From JALYUA01 sp038229875 (GTDB lineage: Bacteria; Acidobacteriota; Thermoanaerobaculia; UBA5066; Gp7-AA6), in contig JBBROA010000048.1 of assembly GCA_038229875.1 (NCBI GenBank), positions 1-28,752 of the forward strand: 28,752 nt of DNA. The letters are read 5' to 3'. Positions 22,911 to 28,752 of the stretch are shown here, one piece after another. Under the pieces are notes generated by a model, which did no database searches, was not told the DNA's origin, and saw nothing but the letters and a program-made list of their open reading frames with translations. Position numbers and translations under genes: made by a program. Position 1 is the first letter of the stretch. Every line of letters begins with the position of its first letter.

Positions 22911-23068
22911 AAAGGGGGGCAGGATCCACCCCGCTGCGCCACACCGGGTTCCATCGCGCCGCGGGTGAGAAGTGTTGAGGGGTCAGCCGCAGTTTGCTTC
23001 GATTCCCGATCTAGTTGACCAGGGAGTACCGCGGCCGTCTCGCTCCCGTTGGTCGCTCGGCTCCCGCT
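22911..23068. other. Intergenic region with repeat copy C
   Basis: No gene is seen. It lies between the convergent Asp-box and arsR genes. It holds GGGGTCAG (22979-22986), the complement of the CTGACCCC core discussed for the RAYT repeats, and repeat copy C. On the minus strand a weak GGGG/CCCC hairpin near 22913-22942 is followed by CCTTTTTATC and could terminate the arsR operon. Confidence 0.35.
22998..23066 (+). repeat. Dispersed repeat, copy C
   Basis: This matches copy B (19773-19840) at 62 of 68 positions. Its GGCTCCCG end lies two bases from the stop of the minus-strand arsR gene (23069). Confidence 0.85.
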
Positions 23069-23377
23069 CTAACCCTTCTTCGGGACCTCCAGCCAGCGGA
23101 TCCATTCCTTGATCAGCGCCAGGCTGTGAAGCGACAAGCGGTAGATGTGCTGACGGCCGGAGCGCTCGCGCACCAGCAACCCGGTCGTCTCGAGGACGCG
23201 GAGATGCCGGCTGACCGTCGGCCACTTGTAATGAAACCGGCCGGCGATGTCGCCCGCCGTCATCGCTCCTCCCCGGAAGCGGATGACGAGCAGGATCTGA
23301 CGCCGGGTGGGGTGCGCGAGCGCCGAAAACGCGGCGGAGAGCTGCTCGAGGCGCGCCGCGGCGTCGAGCCTGGGCAC
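23069..23377 (-). CDS. ArsR-family winged-helix repressor
   Basis: This encodes 102 residues from GTG 23377, four bases after the stop of the gene before it, so the two are one operon. The winged helix-turn-helix is typical: LSAAFSALAHPTRRQILLVIRFRGGAMTAGDIAGRFHYKWPTVSRHLRVLETTGLLVRERSGRQHIYRLS. The recognition helix is about 48-62. There is no CxC-type metal site (ELCVCDL is absent), so it likely senses something other than As/Cd, or acts by a non-metal route as in the 'ArsR plus SRPBCC/ABM' pairs. The segment DIAGRFHYKWPTVSRHLRVLE follows the common 'ELAxxFxxSxPAVSxHLxVL' pattern. The operon promoter contains an inverted repeat suited to this protein (see 23709-23737), suggesting autoregulation. 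Confidence 0.93.
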   Translation of the reverse strand: MPRLDAAARLEQLSAAFSALAHPTRRQILLVIRFRGGAMTAGDIAGRFHYKWPTVSRHLRVLETTGLLVRERSGRQHIYRLSLHSLALIKEWIRWLEVPKKG

Positions 23378-23381
23378 GCGG

Positions 23382-23690
23382 TCAGTGCACCGGCTCGATC
23401 TCGAGGAAGTGCATCTCCTCCGCGAGGCCTCCCATCGGCTCCCAGATCGCCATGATCTCCGGGGTCTGGTGGGCGACCTCGGGAGCGCGGGCGTTTTTCC
23501 ACTCGAAAGTCTCGATGAAGGTGACGGTTCCCGACTTTTCGACCCCTTTCCAGACGCGCGGGCGCTCGGGAGAGACGAGGCCGGCGCGATCGAGGGTGGG
23601 CCAGTGTTTTTCGAGATACCCCAGGAAGTCCTTCTCTTTTCCCTTCTTGATTCGATACGTGCAGAGCATGGCGACGGACTCTTTCGGCAT
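23382..23690 (-). CDS. Small ferredoxin-like (dimeric alpha-beta barrel) protein, ABM-like
   Basis: This encodes 102 residues. ATG 23690 has GGAGG six bases upstream. The pattern MLCTYRIKKGKEKDFLGYLEKHWPTLDRAGLV, then TVTFIETFEWKN and MAIWEPMGGLAEEMHFLEIEPV, suits a single dimeric alpha-beta barrel subunit of the antibiotic-biosynthesis-monooxygenase/EthD-like superfamily. No catalytic set can be named. It is the first gene of the operon with the ArsR repressor, four bases ahead of it, so it may be part of the response the repressor controls, perhaps small-molecule binding or modification. This assignment rests on the length, secondary-structure pattern and context rather than a specific family motif. 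Confidence 0.75.
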   Translation of the reverse strand: MPKESVAMLCTYRIKKGKEKDFLGYLEKHWPTLDRAGLVSPERPRVWKGVEKSGTVTFIETFEWKNARAPEVAHQTPEIMAIWEPMGGLAEEMHFLEIEPVH

Positions 23691-23708
23691 CGCGTACCTC
23701 CAGCGCTT

Positions 23709-23737
23709 TATTTAGCAAGATGGCTAAGTAATGTCAA
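23709..23737 (-). promoter_or_regulatory. Near-consensus promoter with ArsR-type operator
   Basis: On the minus strand TTGACA (23737-23732) and TAAATA (23714-23709) are separated by exactly 17 bases. A perfect inverted repeat TTAGC-N6-GCTAA (23712-23727) covers the spacer and the -10 edge, ideal for repressor blocking. AT-rich operators of this type are usual for ArsR proteins. The start is predicted near 23702, directly at the GGAGG site, so the leader is only about 12 bases. Confidence 0.8.
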
Positions 23738-23795
23738 TCCTGGATTTTGCCCTCCCCTTCCCCGCCGCCGCTTTTCAGCGAATATGATCCCCGGG

Positions 23796-24725
23796 ATGTC
23801 CGCGCCACCTCTCGAAGCCCTGAATCTCAGGAAATCGTTCGGCGAAATCACGGCTCTCGACGGGGTTTCCCTGGAGATGCCGCCCGGCGAGATCCTCGGC
23901 CTGCTCGGACCGAACGGCGCGGGTAAGACGACCCTCGTGCGAAGCGTCGTCGGGCGGGTCACGCCCGACTCCGGAACCCTCCGGGTCTTCGGCCACCCGC
24001 CGAGCGATCCCGCGGCGACGGCGTCGCGCGGATGGGTCCCTCAGGAAATCTCGCTCTATCCGCTGCTGACTCCGTGGGAGAACCTCTGGACCTTCGGCCG
24101 CTACCAGGGGCTTTCGGGCGCGGACCTCGACCGGGCTATCGACCGCAGCCTCGAGTGGAGCGGCCTCGCGGACAGGTCAAAGGACCGCACGTCCAACCTG
24201 TCCGGCGGGATGCGCCGAAGGCTCAACATGGCGGCCGGCACGATCCATTCGCCGAAGTTGCTGCTCTTAGACGAGCCCACCGTCGGCGTCGATCCCCAGT
24301 CGCGCGAGCGCATTTACACGATGATCGCGGAGCTGAAGGCGCAGTCGGTGTCGATCGTCTACACGACCCACTACATGGAAGAGGCCGAGCGTCTCTGCGA
24401 CCGGATCGCGATCATCGACCATGGCCGCATCATCGCGGCGGGAACGCGCGACGCGCTCGTCCGTTCGACGCTCGGGGTAAACCAGACGGTGCGGATCGAA
24501 GCCGAAGGGCCGATCGGCCCGACGCTCCGGGAAAAGCTCGAACGGATGGGGGCGAGGGTGGACGGACAAGGAGTTCTCCTGCTGGCGGCGGACCCCCCGC
24601 GCCAGATCCGCGATCTGCTCGAGGGGTTTCATGCGGAGAAGACGGCCATTGCCGATCTCTCTCTCAAACAGGCGAGCCTGGAGGAAGTGTTTCTGCACTT
24701 GACCGGGCGGGAGCTGCGCGAATGA
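23796..24725 (+). CDS. ABC transporter ATP-binding protein (ABC-2 exporter type)
   Basis: This encodes 309 residues from ATG 23796; ATG 23784 is an alternative. No ribosome site is seen for either. Complete ATPase: Walker A GPNGAGKT (38-45), Q loop VPQE (Gln83), signature LSGGM (135-139), Walker B LLLLDE (155-160), H loop TTHYMEE (His192). The C-terminal extension (about 215-309, ending SLEEVFLHLTGRELRE) is the DUF4162-like tail found in exporters of the CcmA/DrrA/NatA type. Its stop overlaps the permease start as ATGA, so it forms an operon with it. TATGAT (23783-23788) lies at -10 distance to the ATG 23796, so the message may be leaderless. Substrate unknown; drug or lipid export is common in the family. 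It is divergent from the ArsR operon. Confidence 0.95.
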   Translation: MSAPPLEALNLRKSFGEITALDGVSLEMPPGEILGLLGPNGAGKTTLVRSVVGRVTPDSGTLRVFGHPPSDPAATASRGWVPQEISLYPLLTPWENLWTFGRYQGLSGADLDRAIDRSLEWSGLADRSKDRTSNLSGGMRRRLNMAAGTIHSPKLLLLDEPTVGVDPQSRERIYTMIAELKAQSVSIVYTTHYMEEAERLCDRIAIIDHGRIIAAGTRDALVRSTLGVNQTVRIEAEGPIGPTLREKLERMGARVDGQGVLLLAADPPRQIRDLLEGFHAEKTAIADLSLKQASLEEVFLHLTGRELRE

Positions 24726-25990
24726 TTTTCGCCGTCGCGAAGAGCCGCCTGTGGAACCTGCGGCATGACCGGGCCGCGTTCGTGCTCGCGTTCATTCTGC
24801 CGATCGTCTTTTTTTCGATCTTTGCGTCGATCTTCGGGCGTGGCTCGGGCCGATCGGCGACGCCGCGGATTCGTGTGGCCGTCGTGGACGAGGACCATAG
24901 CCCGGCCTCCCGCCGGTTCGTGGCGGCCTTGAAAGCCGAGAGCGCGATGAAAGCACAGGAGGGCCCGGACGCCGGCTCCGGCAAGCCGGCTGTCTACACG
25001 GAGGCGGCGGCGGAAGCGGCGGTTCGCGCCGGAGAGATGCCGATCGCCCTGGTCATTCCGAAGGGATTTGCGCAGGGCGCGATTCGCTTCGGCCCCGCGA
25101 GCGACCGCGCGAAAATCCTGCTGCTCTCCGACCCCAGCGACCCGATCGCGCCGCAGGTGCTCGCCGGGTTGATCCAGAAAGTGGCGATGACCGCGATGCC
25201 GGACGCGTTGGCCCGCAGCGGGATCGACGCGCTGGACCGCTGGGGAGGAAACCTGACGCAGGAGCAGCGCCGGGTCCTCGAGGAGAATGTGGCGCGGCTT
25301 CCCAACGCGCCGGCCGGGAGCGCGGGGGATGGCTCCGGCGGCCTGATTGACGTGGCTCTCCGCGACGTCCTCGGGCAGAAGAAGGGCAATCCGATGGTCG
25401 CGTTCTACGCGGCAGGACTCGGAGTCATGTTCCTCCTGTTCTCGGCGGCGGGTGCCGGCGGCGCGTTGATCGAAGAAGCGGAAAGCGGCACGCTCGACCG
25501 GATCCTGTCGACACAGGTCACCATGTCCCGCCTCCTCGCCGGGAAACTCGTTTACCTCGCGGGGATCGCCGCGGCGCAGTTGACGGTGATGTTCCTCTGG
25601 GGCTCTCTCGTCTTCGGCCTTTCCATGCGAGGCCACTGGATCGGGTTTTTCATCATGACCGTGGTTACCGCGCTCGCGGCCTCGACATTCGGCCTTCTTC
25701 TGGCGGCGGTCAGCCGGTCACGGATGCAGCTCGTGGCGCTTTCGAATCTGACCGTGCTCGCGATGTCGGTCGTCGGAGGGAGCATGTTCCCGCGTTTTAT
25801 GATGCCCGAATTCATGCAGAAGATCGGCCTGCTCACGTTGAACGCCTGGGCGATCGACGGCTTTCAGAAGGTCTTCTGGCGCGAAGAGCCACTGACGCAT
25901 TTGTGGCCGCAGGTCCTGGTGCTCTCCGCGATCTCGGTGGTTTTTTTCGCCCTCGCCCGCCGGATCGCCCGGCGCTGGGAAGCGGTTTGA
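24722..25990 (+). CDS. ABC-2 type exporter permease
   Basis: This encodes 422 residues from ATG 24722, overlapping the ATPase stop by four bases. Membrane helix 1 is about 20-40 (AAFVLAFILPIVFFSIFASIFG); a large extracytoplasmic domain (about 45-225) follows, with IRVAVVDEDHSPASRRFVAAL and EMPIALVIPKGFAQGA, as in DrrB/YhgE/YbhR-type permeases. Then about five to six helices (225-415), with the ABC-2 signature GALIEEAESGTLDRILSTQVTMSRLLAGKL and LSNLTVLAMSVVGGSMFP, ending NAWAIDGFQKVFWR. It pairs with the preceding ATPase to form a homodimeric-type exporter. A large palindrome follows the stop. No substrate clue is present in the neighbours apart from the divergent ArsR operon. Confidence 0.95.
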   Translation: MIFAVAKSRLWNLRHDRAAFVLAFILPIVFFSIFASIFGRGSGRSATPRIRVAVVDEDHSPASRRFVAALKAESAMKAQEGPDAGSGKPAVYTEAAAEAAVRAGEMPIALVIPKGFAQGAIRFGPASDRAKILLLSDPSDPIAPQVLAGLIQKVAMTAMPDALARSGIDALDRWGGNLTQEQRRVLEENVARLPNAPAGSAGDGSGGLIDVALRDVLGQKKGNPMVAFYAAGLGVMFLLFSAAGAGGALIEEAESGTLDRILSTQVTMSRLLAGKLVYLAGIAAAQLTVMFLWGSLVFGLSMRGHWIGFFIMTVVTALAASTFGLLLAAVSRSRMQLVALSNLTVLAMSVVGGSMFPRFMMPEFMQKIGLLTLNAWAIDGFQKVFWREEPLTHLWPQVLVLSAISVVFFALARRIARRWEAV

Positions 25991-26006
25991 GCTATCGGGG
26001 CTGTGA

Positions 26007-26080
26007 GGGTGAGGGGTGAGGGCGGACCGATGATCAATTTCTTCGGCAGCCCCTTCGTCCTCCGCCCTCACCCCTGACCC
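26007..26080. terminator. Long hairpin between convergent permease and lipoprotein genes
   Basis: AGGGGTGAGGGCGGA (26012-26026) pairs perfectly with TCCGCCCTCACCCCT (26061-26075), 15 base pairs, and after one mismatch GGGT/ACCC adds four more. The loop is 34 bases and there is no T tract. It may end transcription from both sides or be a REP-like element; it runs into CCTGACCCCTAACC (26073-26086). Confidence 0.5.
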
Positions 26081-26100
26081 CTAACCTCGAAGTTTCAACC

Positions 26101-26589
26101 TCAAGCCACCATCTCGACCATCCGCTGCAACACGGCGATCACGCCGGTCCACTCATTCCAGACTTCCGGAAAGACGTTCGCGTCTCTCATCGCGCGGTCC
26201 GTCGCCCGGGCGTCCCGGATGAGCTCGTTCATGGCGGCCCGGAGGTCCTGGCGAGTCTGAATGTCGCCCTGCGCGGAGCGATCGGGGAACTCGCGCGCCT
26301 GGTCGCTGAAATGGTGAATGCGACCGAAGAACTCCTGCTCGCCGGGGCTGTAGCTCGCGGAGCGTCGTTCCGCCATGCGGTGGGCGCGGTCCGCCCTGTC
26401 GTCGAGCTCGTGCGCCAGCCGGGCGAACTGCTCCCGCGCGTATCCGTAGTCACGCGCGCGAGGCGGGTAGTAAGGATGGCCATAGGCGCCCTGATCGTCG
26501 TAGGGCCCCGAAACCGTTGCCGTACAGCCGCTGCTGACGACAACCAAGGCTGCGAGACCGGAAAGCCAGTAACCGACTCGTTTCTTCAT
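26101..26589 (-). CDS. Lipoprotein with helical 'NVFPE' module
   Basis: This encodes 162 residues. ATG 26589 follows AAGGAG. Signal peptide with lipobox VSSGC (Cys22). A Tyr/Pro/Gly-rich linker (27-50) leads to a helical module of about 105 residues (50-158) rich in Arg, Ala, Asp and Glu: QFARLAHELDDRADRAHRMAERR, then FFGRIHHFSDQAREF, then LRAAMNELIRDARATDRAMRDANVFPEVWNEW. The same module appears twice in the next gene upstream on this strand (26659-27618). I know no named family for it. It is a membrane-anchored periplasmic protein; its high charge and helicity suggest a structural or binding role. It is 69 bases downstream of its relative, with a heptamer tandem repeat between. Confidence 0.85.
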   Translation of the reverse strand: MKKRVGYWLSGLAALVVVSSGCTATVSGPYDDQGAYGHPYYPPRARDYGYAREQFARLAHELDDRADRAHRMAERRSASYSPGEQEFFGRIHHFSDQAREFPDRSAQGDIQTRQDLRAAMNELIRDARATDRAMRDANVFPEVWNEWTGVIAVLQRMVEMVA

Positions 26590-26619
26590 GTCCTCGTCTC
26601 CTTTGTAAATCGCGCCCGG

Positions 26620-26654
26620 TTCAGGATTCAGGATTCAGGGTTCAGGATTTGGGA
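26620..26654. repeat. Tandem 7-bp repeat (TTCAGGA, five units)
   Basis: Units: TTCAGGA, TTCAGGA, TTCAGGG, TTCAGGA, TTTGGGA. It sits in the 69-base gap between the two related envelope genes. It is lower in GC than its surroundings and of slippage type. Confidence 0.85.
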
Positions 26655-26658
26655 TTGT

Positions 26659-27618
26659 TCAGGAGCCTGAAGCGGAACGCAGCTTCTCGAGTGTCTGTGT
26701 CGCGGCCGCCCAGTCGCGGCGCAACTCGGGGAAAACGTTCGACTGCTTCAGCTGAGCGTCGGACTCGCGCCGGGCCTGATCGACCGCGTCGAGGCTCGTC
26801 TTGAGCTGCCGCGGGTCCGCCCCCTGCTCCGCCTTCTGAGACAGGGCGCGAGCCTGCTCCGCGAACCTGGCCATCGCCTGCCAGGTCGACCGCTGCCGCG
26901 CGTCGGCAGGAATCGGGCCGGAGAGTTGCCGCGCGGACTCCGCCAGACGGGCGGAGCGGTCGGCCAGATCGCGCGCCAGATCCGTAAAGCCACCGGAGCG
27001 TCCGTATCTTCCGGAATCGTCGCGACTCGAGCGTCCGCGCTCGTCTCCGGCGCCGGGGGCGTCGCGGTCGCGCTCGTGCTCACGTGCGCCCCGGCCGGAG
27101 CCGTCGTCGTGTCCGTAACCGTCCCGGCCGTCTCCGCGCCGGTCGCCGGAGGAGCGGCGCTCGTCCGTCCTGAGCAGCGAGGCCATCCGTCCGATGAGGT
27201 CCGACGTGACGCCCCAGTCGGCAAGAGAGCGATCGCTCGCCCTTCGCGAACGCTCGAGCGTCGTCTGGACCGTTTCGGCGTCCTGCGCCAGAGCGCGCAG
27301 GTCGGTGTCGAGGTTGAAGGGACGGAGGCGGTACTCCGCCAGCCGCCTGTTGAACTCGGTCGCGCGGCGCGAGAAGGTGGACACCTGGCGCGTGAAGCCG
27401 CGGTCCCGGTATGCCGACTCCTGACGGTGCCTCGCGGGATCATTGGCCCGCCGCGCGCGGGCGTCGAGCTCCTGCGCCATTCCGCGGAGCTCTTCGTAGG
27501 CGCGTTCCGAAAGGGGCGAAAGGGGACTGCGAGGCTGCGCGCCGGCGTTCCGAGCCAGGGCCGCCGCGACGACGACGGCCGCGATCGCGAGTGTTCGACC
27601 CTGCGTTCTCGGGACCAT
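26659..27618 (-). CDS. Exported protein with two homologous helical modules and a charged linker
   Basis: This encodes 319 residues. ATG 27618 has GGAGG seven bases upstream; an in-frame ATG at 27657 lacks one. Signal peptide about 1-27 (AAALARNAGAQ). Two modules, about 36-151 and 210-314, resemble each other and the lipoprotein module: YEELRGMAQELDARARRA / DLARDLADRSARLAE; then FTRQVSTFSRRATEF / MARFAEQARALSQKA; then LRALAQDAETVQTTLERSRRASDRSL / LKTSLDAVDQARRESDAQLKQSNVFPELRRDW. The 58-residue linker between them (152-209) is almost entirely Arg, Gly, Asp and Ser, likely disordered. It is helical and probably extended in the periplasm. No known domain is recognised. The gene precedes the lipoprotein gene on the same strand and is likely co-transcribed with it. 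Confidence 0.83.
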   Translation of the reverse strand: MVPRTQGRTLAIAAVVVAAALARNAGAQPRSPLSPLSERAYEELRGMAQELDARARRANDPARHRQESAYRDRGFTRQVSTFSRRATEFNRRLAEYRLRPFNLDTDLRALAQDAETVQTTLERSRRASDRSLADWGVTSDLIGRMASLLRTDERRSSGDRRGDGRDGYGHDDGSGRGAREHERDRDAPGAGDERGRSSRDDSGRYGRSGGFTDLARDLADRSARLAESARQLSGPIPADARQRSTWQAMARFAEQARALSQKAEQGADPRQLKTSLDAVDQARRESDAQLKQSNVFPELRRDWAAATQTLEKLRSASGS

Positions 27619-27970
27619 TCGAGACCTCCGAGTGCTGCCTAGCAATCCGCGAACCAAGGTCCGGAGATCAGGTGTTTCAAAGGGTTACGCCACCCTGCAG
27701 GCGAGGCGATGTCTTCAACCGCGGTCGATCGTCCAACGACGGGAAAGTGTCGCGCCGGGGGCAGCGAGAACGCGCCGGTGGAAGTTGAGAGCGGTCTCTG
27801 TTTCCAGAAGCGAACGCTGGGGGCCGGGAGACGGTCAACGTCGATCCCCGGCTGAGCCGGCACTTTAAATTTACGACTTGCTACAAGCTGCTCACCCGAT
27901 CGCGGCCACCGGACGAGGCGGTGAAAACGGGCACCCCGCGTCGGCGGGGCGCCCCGAGAAAACGCGGCGA
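27619..27970. other. Intergenic region, 352 bases
   Basis: No convincing gene; the open frames here lack codon bias and ribosome sites. It contains the hemerythrin terminator (27924-27954) and an AT-rich patch TTTAAATTTACGACTTGCTACAAG near 27864-27888 that could hold a promoter for the minus-strand 27618 operon, though no clear -35/-10 pair is seen. Confidence 0.4.
27924..27954 (-). terminator. Intrinsic terminator of the hemerythrin gene
   Basis: GGGC-A-CCCCGC (27929-27939) pairs with GCGGGG-C-GCCC (27944-27954) around a four-base loop, with one A/C mismatch. On the minus strand it is followed by GTTTTC. It lies about 16 bases past the stop. Confidence 0.75.
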
Positions 27971-28438
27971 TCAGGCCTTCTTCGTGCCGGTGGAGGACTG
28001 AAGAGTTGCCTTTTTTTGTTCCATGCGGGTGCCGAGGTCCTCGAGCTTTTCGGACGAGAGGTTCTTTTTCGCATCGGGAAAAAGATCGCCTTCCTCCTCC
28101 TTCACGTGGTGCTCGATGTTTTCCTGGAGCACCGTCATCTTCGCGTCGAACTGCTCGTCCTGCGGCTTCATCTTCGACAGCTCGGCGAAAAGCATCTTGA
28201 CGACGTGATGCTCTTCGTCGGCTTCGCGCACCTCGTCCTTGATTTCCTCGTCGCGGATCTTCTTGACCGCGGGATAAAAGATCGATTCCTCGATGTCCAT
28301 GTGGACGGTCAAGGCCGCGCGGATCTCCTCGAAAAGACCCTGCTTCTTGGCGTGCGCGTTATCGCCCGCCTTCTCGTATTCCTTGAAAAGTTGTTCGACC
28401 TCACGGTGGTCCTTTTTCAGAAGCGCAATCGGGTCCAT
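27971..28438 (-). CDS. Hemerythrin HHE cation-binding domain protein
   Basis: This encodes 155 residues. ATG 28438 follows GAGGAG with an eight-base spacer. It is a four-helix bundle with the metal-ligand pattern of HHE proteins: His11 (KKDHREVEQLF), His46 and Glu50 (LTVHMDIEESIFYP), His77 (EEHHVVKMLF), and His110/His111 with Glu114/115 (IEHHVKEEEGDLFP). All expected di-iron ligands are present. A Lys/Ser-rich C-terminal tail (QKKATLQSSTGTKKA) follows. Such proteins bind O2 or act in oxygen, NO or peroxide response in the cytoplasm; the exact role is unknown. It is a single gene with its own terminator. The partial gene at the left edge has the first two ligand motifs in the same spacing. Confidence 0.95.
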   Translation of the reverse strand: MDPIALLKKDHREVEQLFKEYEKAGDNAHAKKQGLFEEIRAALTVHMDIEESIFYPAVKKIRDEEIKDEVREADEEHHVVKMLFAELSKMKPQDEQFDAKMTVLQENIEHHVKEEEGDLFPDAKKNLSSEKLEDLGTRMEQKKATLQSSTGTKKA

Positions 28439-28752
28439 GGAGATCTCCTCTTTCTTTAGTGTTTATCGAATAGACCGCGGTGAGCGGCGTGAAAAAGAGA
28501 GCAAAGCTCATGCCTACCGTCGCCTCCGCTCACTGCGGGAGCTGCCTTCGCCGTGCGCGGCGAAGGCACCGGCGGACGGCTCGCCTGTCGGCTCGACCGT
28601 TCGCCTGCTCCCTCCGTTCGCTTCGGCTCCCGCCCCGAGAGGCTCCTCCCTCCCTCTGGTCGGGAGACTCCTCTCGGGGCGAGCGTATTCGCCACGGTGG
28701 CGAGAACGCGCCACCTCGCCTAGCAGCGGCTTCGTTGCGCTCGGGTCTTACC
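28439..28752. repeat. Palindrome-rich intergenic region
   Basis: No gene is seen over 314 bases. Three palindromes: GCCTTCGCCG (28544-28553) with CGGCGAAGGC (28558-28567), loop TGCG; CGCCCCGAGAGG (28631-28642) with CCTCTCGGGGCG (28670-28681), 12 perfect pairs, with an inner CTCCC/GGGAG pair; and CGCCAC-G-GTGGCG (28690-28702). The region also has repeated CGCTTCGGCTCCCG-like and GTTGCGCTCGG-like words. It may be a clustered REP-like or structured-RNA region. The promoter of the hemerythrin gene should lie at its left end, but none is recognised. Confidence 0.5.

Noticed and set aside
24032..24721. Plus-strand frame open upstream of the permease start
   Set aside because: It overlaps the ATPase gene out of frame; the permease begins at ATG 24722 in the ATGA overlap.
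1..28752. CRISPR array or prophage
   Set aside because: No regularly spaced repeats or phage structural, lysis or integrase genes are seen on either strand.

Overview
This is a GC-rich bacterial chromosomal window of about 28.7 kb. It has strong GGAGG-type ribosome binding sites, frequent GTG/TTG starts, many secreted or envelope proteins, two ECF sigma factors and two multi-sensor histidine kinases. A large secreted Asp-box (sortilin/BNR-like) protein, small 'TGTISDSTCG'-type secreted proteins and hemerythrins fit a soil or sediment Acidobacteriota-like lineage. That assignment is inference from gene style only; there is no rRNA or marker gene to settle it. No CRISPR array, phage module or plasmid gene is visible. 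One mobile gene, an IS200-like REP-associated tyrosine transposase (RAYT), is present.

Layout. 1-1713: the start of a hemerythrin-like gene running off the left edge (minus), an NTF2-like lipoprotein, a tRNA-Asn(GUU) with its own promoter, and a secreted protein gene split by a frameshift. 1714-7576: a MetE-core-like methyltransferase abutting a hybrid PAS-GAF-HisKA-HATPase-REC kinase, facing a second multi-sensor kinase that is split by a one-base frameshift. 7621-9590: an ECF sigma factor with a fused zinc-finger anti-sigma domain, followed by a secreted protein with three beta/gamma-crystallin domains. 9608-10619: the RAYT gene between 26-bp direct repeats. 10622-14558: a YihY/BrkB membrane protein, an exported metallo-beta-lactamase-fold hydrolase, a DUF1304 membrane protein and a quinone oxidoreductase-like enzyme. 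14561-17520: a minus-strand operon of an SPFH/band-7 membrane protein and an exported SH3-like protein, ending in a good intrinsic terminator. 17766-22910: a small secreted protein, a second ECF sigma factor overlapping a phenylalanine 4-hydroxylase gene, and the 1006-residue Asp-box protein. 23069-25990: an autoregulated-looking ArsR operon diverging from an ABC-2 exporter pair. 26101-28752: two related helical envelope proteins, a complete hemerythrin, and a palindrome-rich intergenic tail.

The most interesting points are: the sigma/anti-sigma fusion next to a triple crystallin protein; a family of three homologous helical modules (signature NVFPE-x3-W in two of them) spread over a lipoprotein and a secreted protein; an ArsR-type operator embedded in a near-consensus promoter; a three-copy dispersed repeat placed just after gene ends; and RAYT flanking repeats that share a CTGACCCC core with palindromic intergenic sites elsewhere. 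Two apparent frameshifts, at 1388-1393 and near 6050, may be assembly errors or real lesions.
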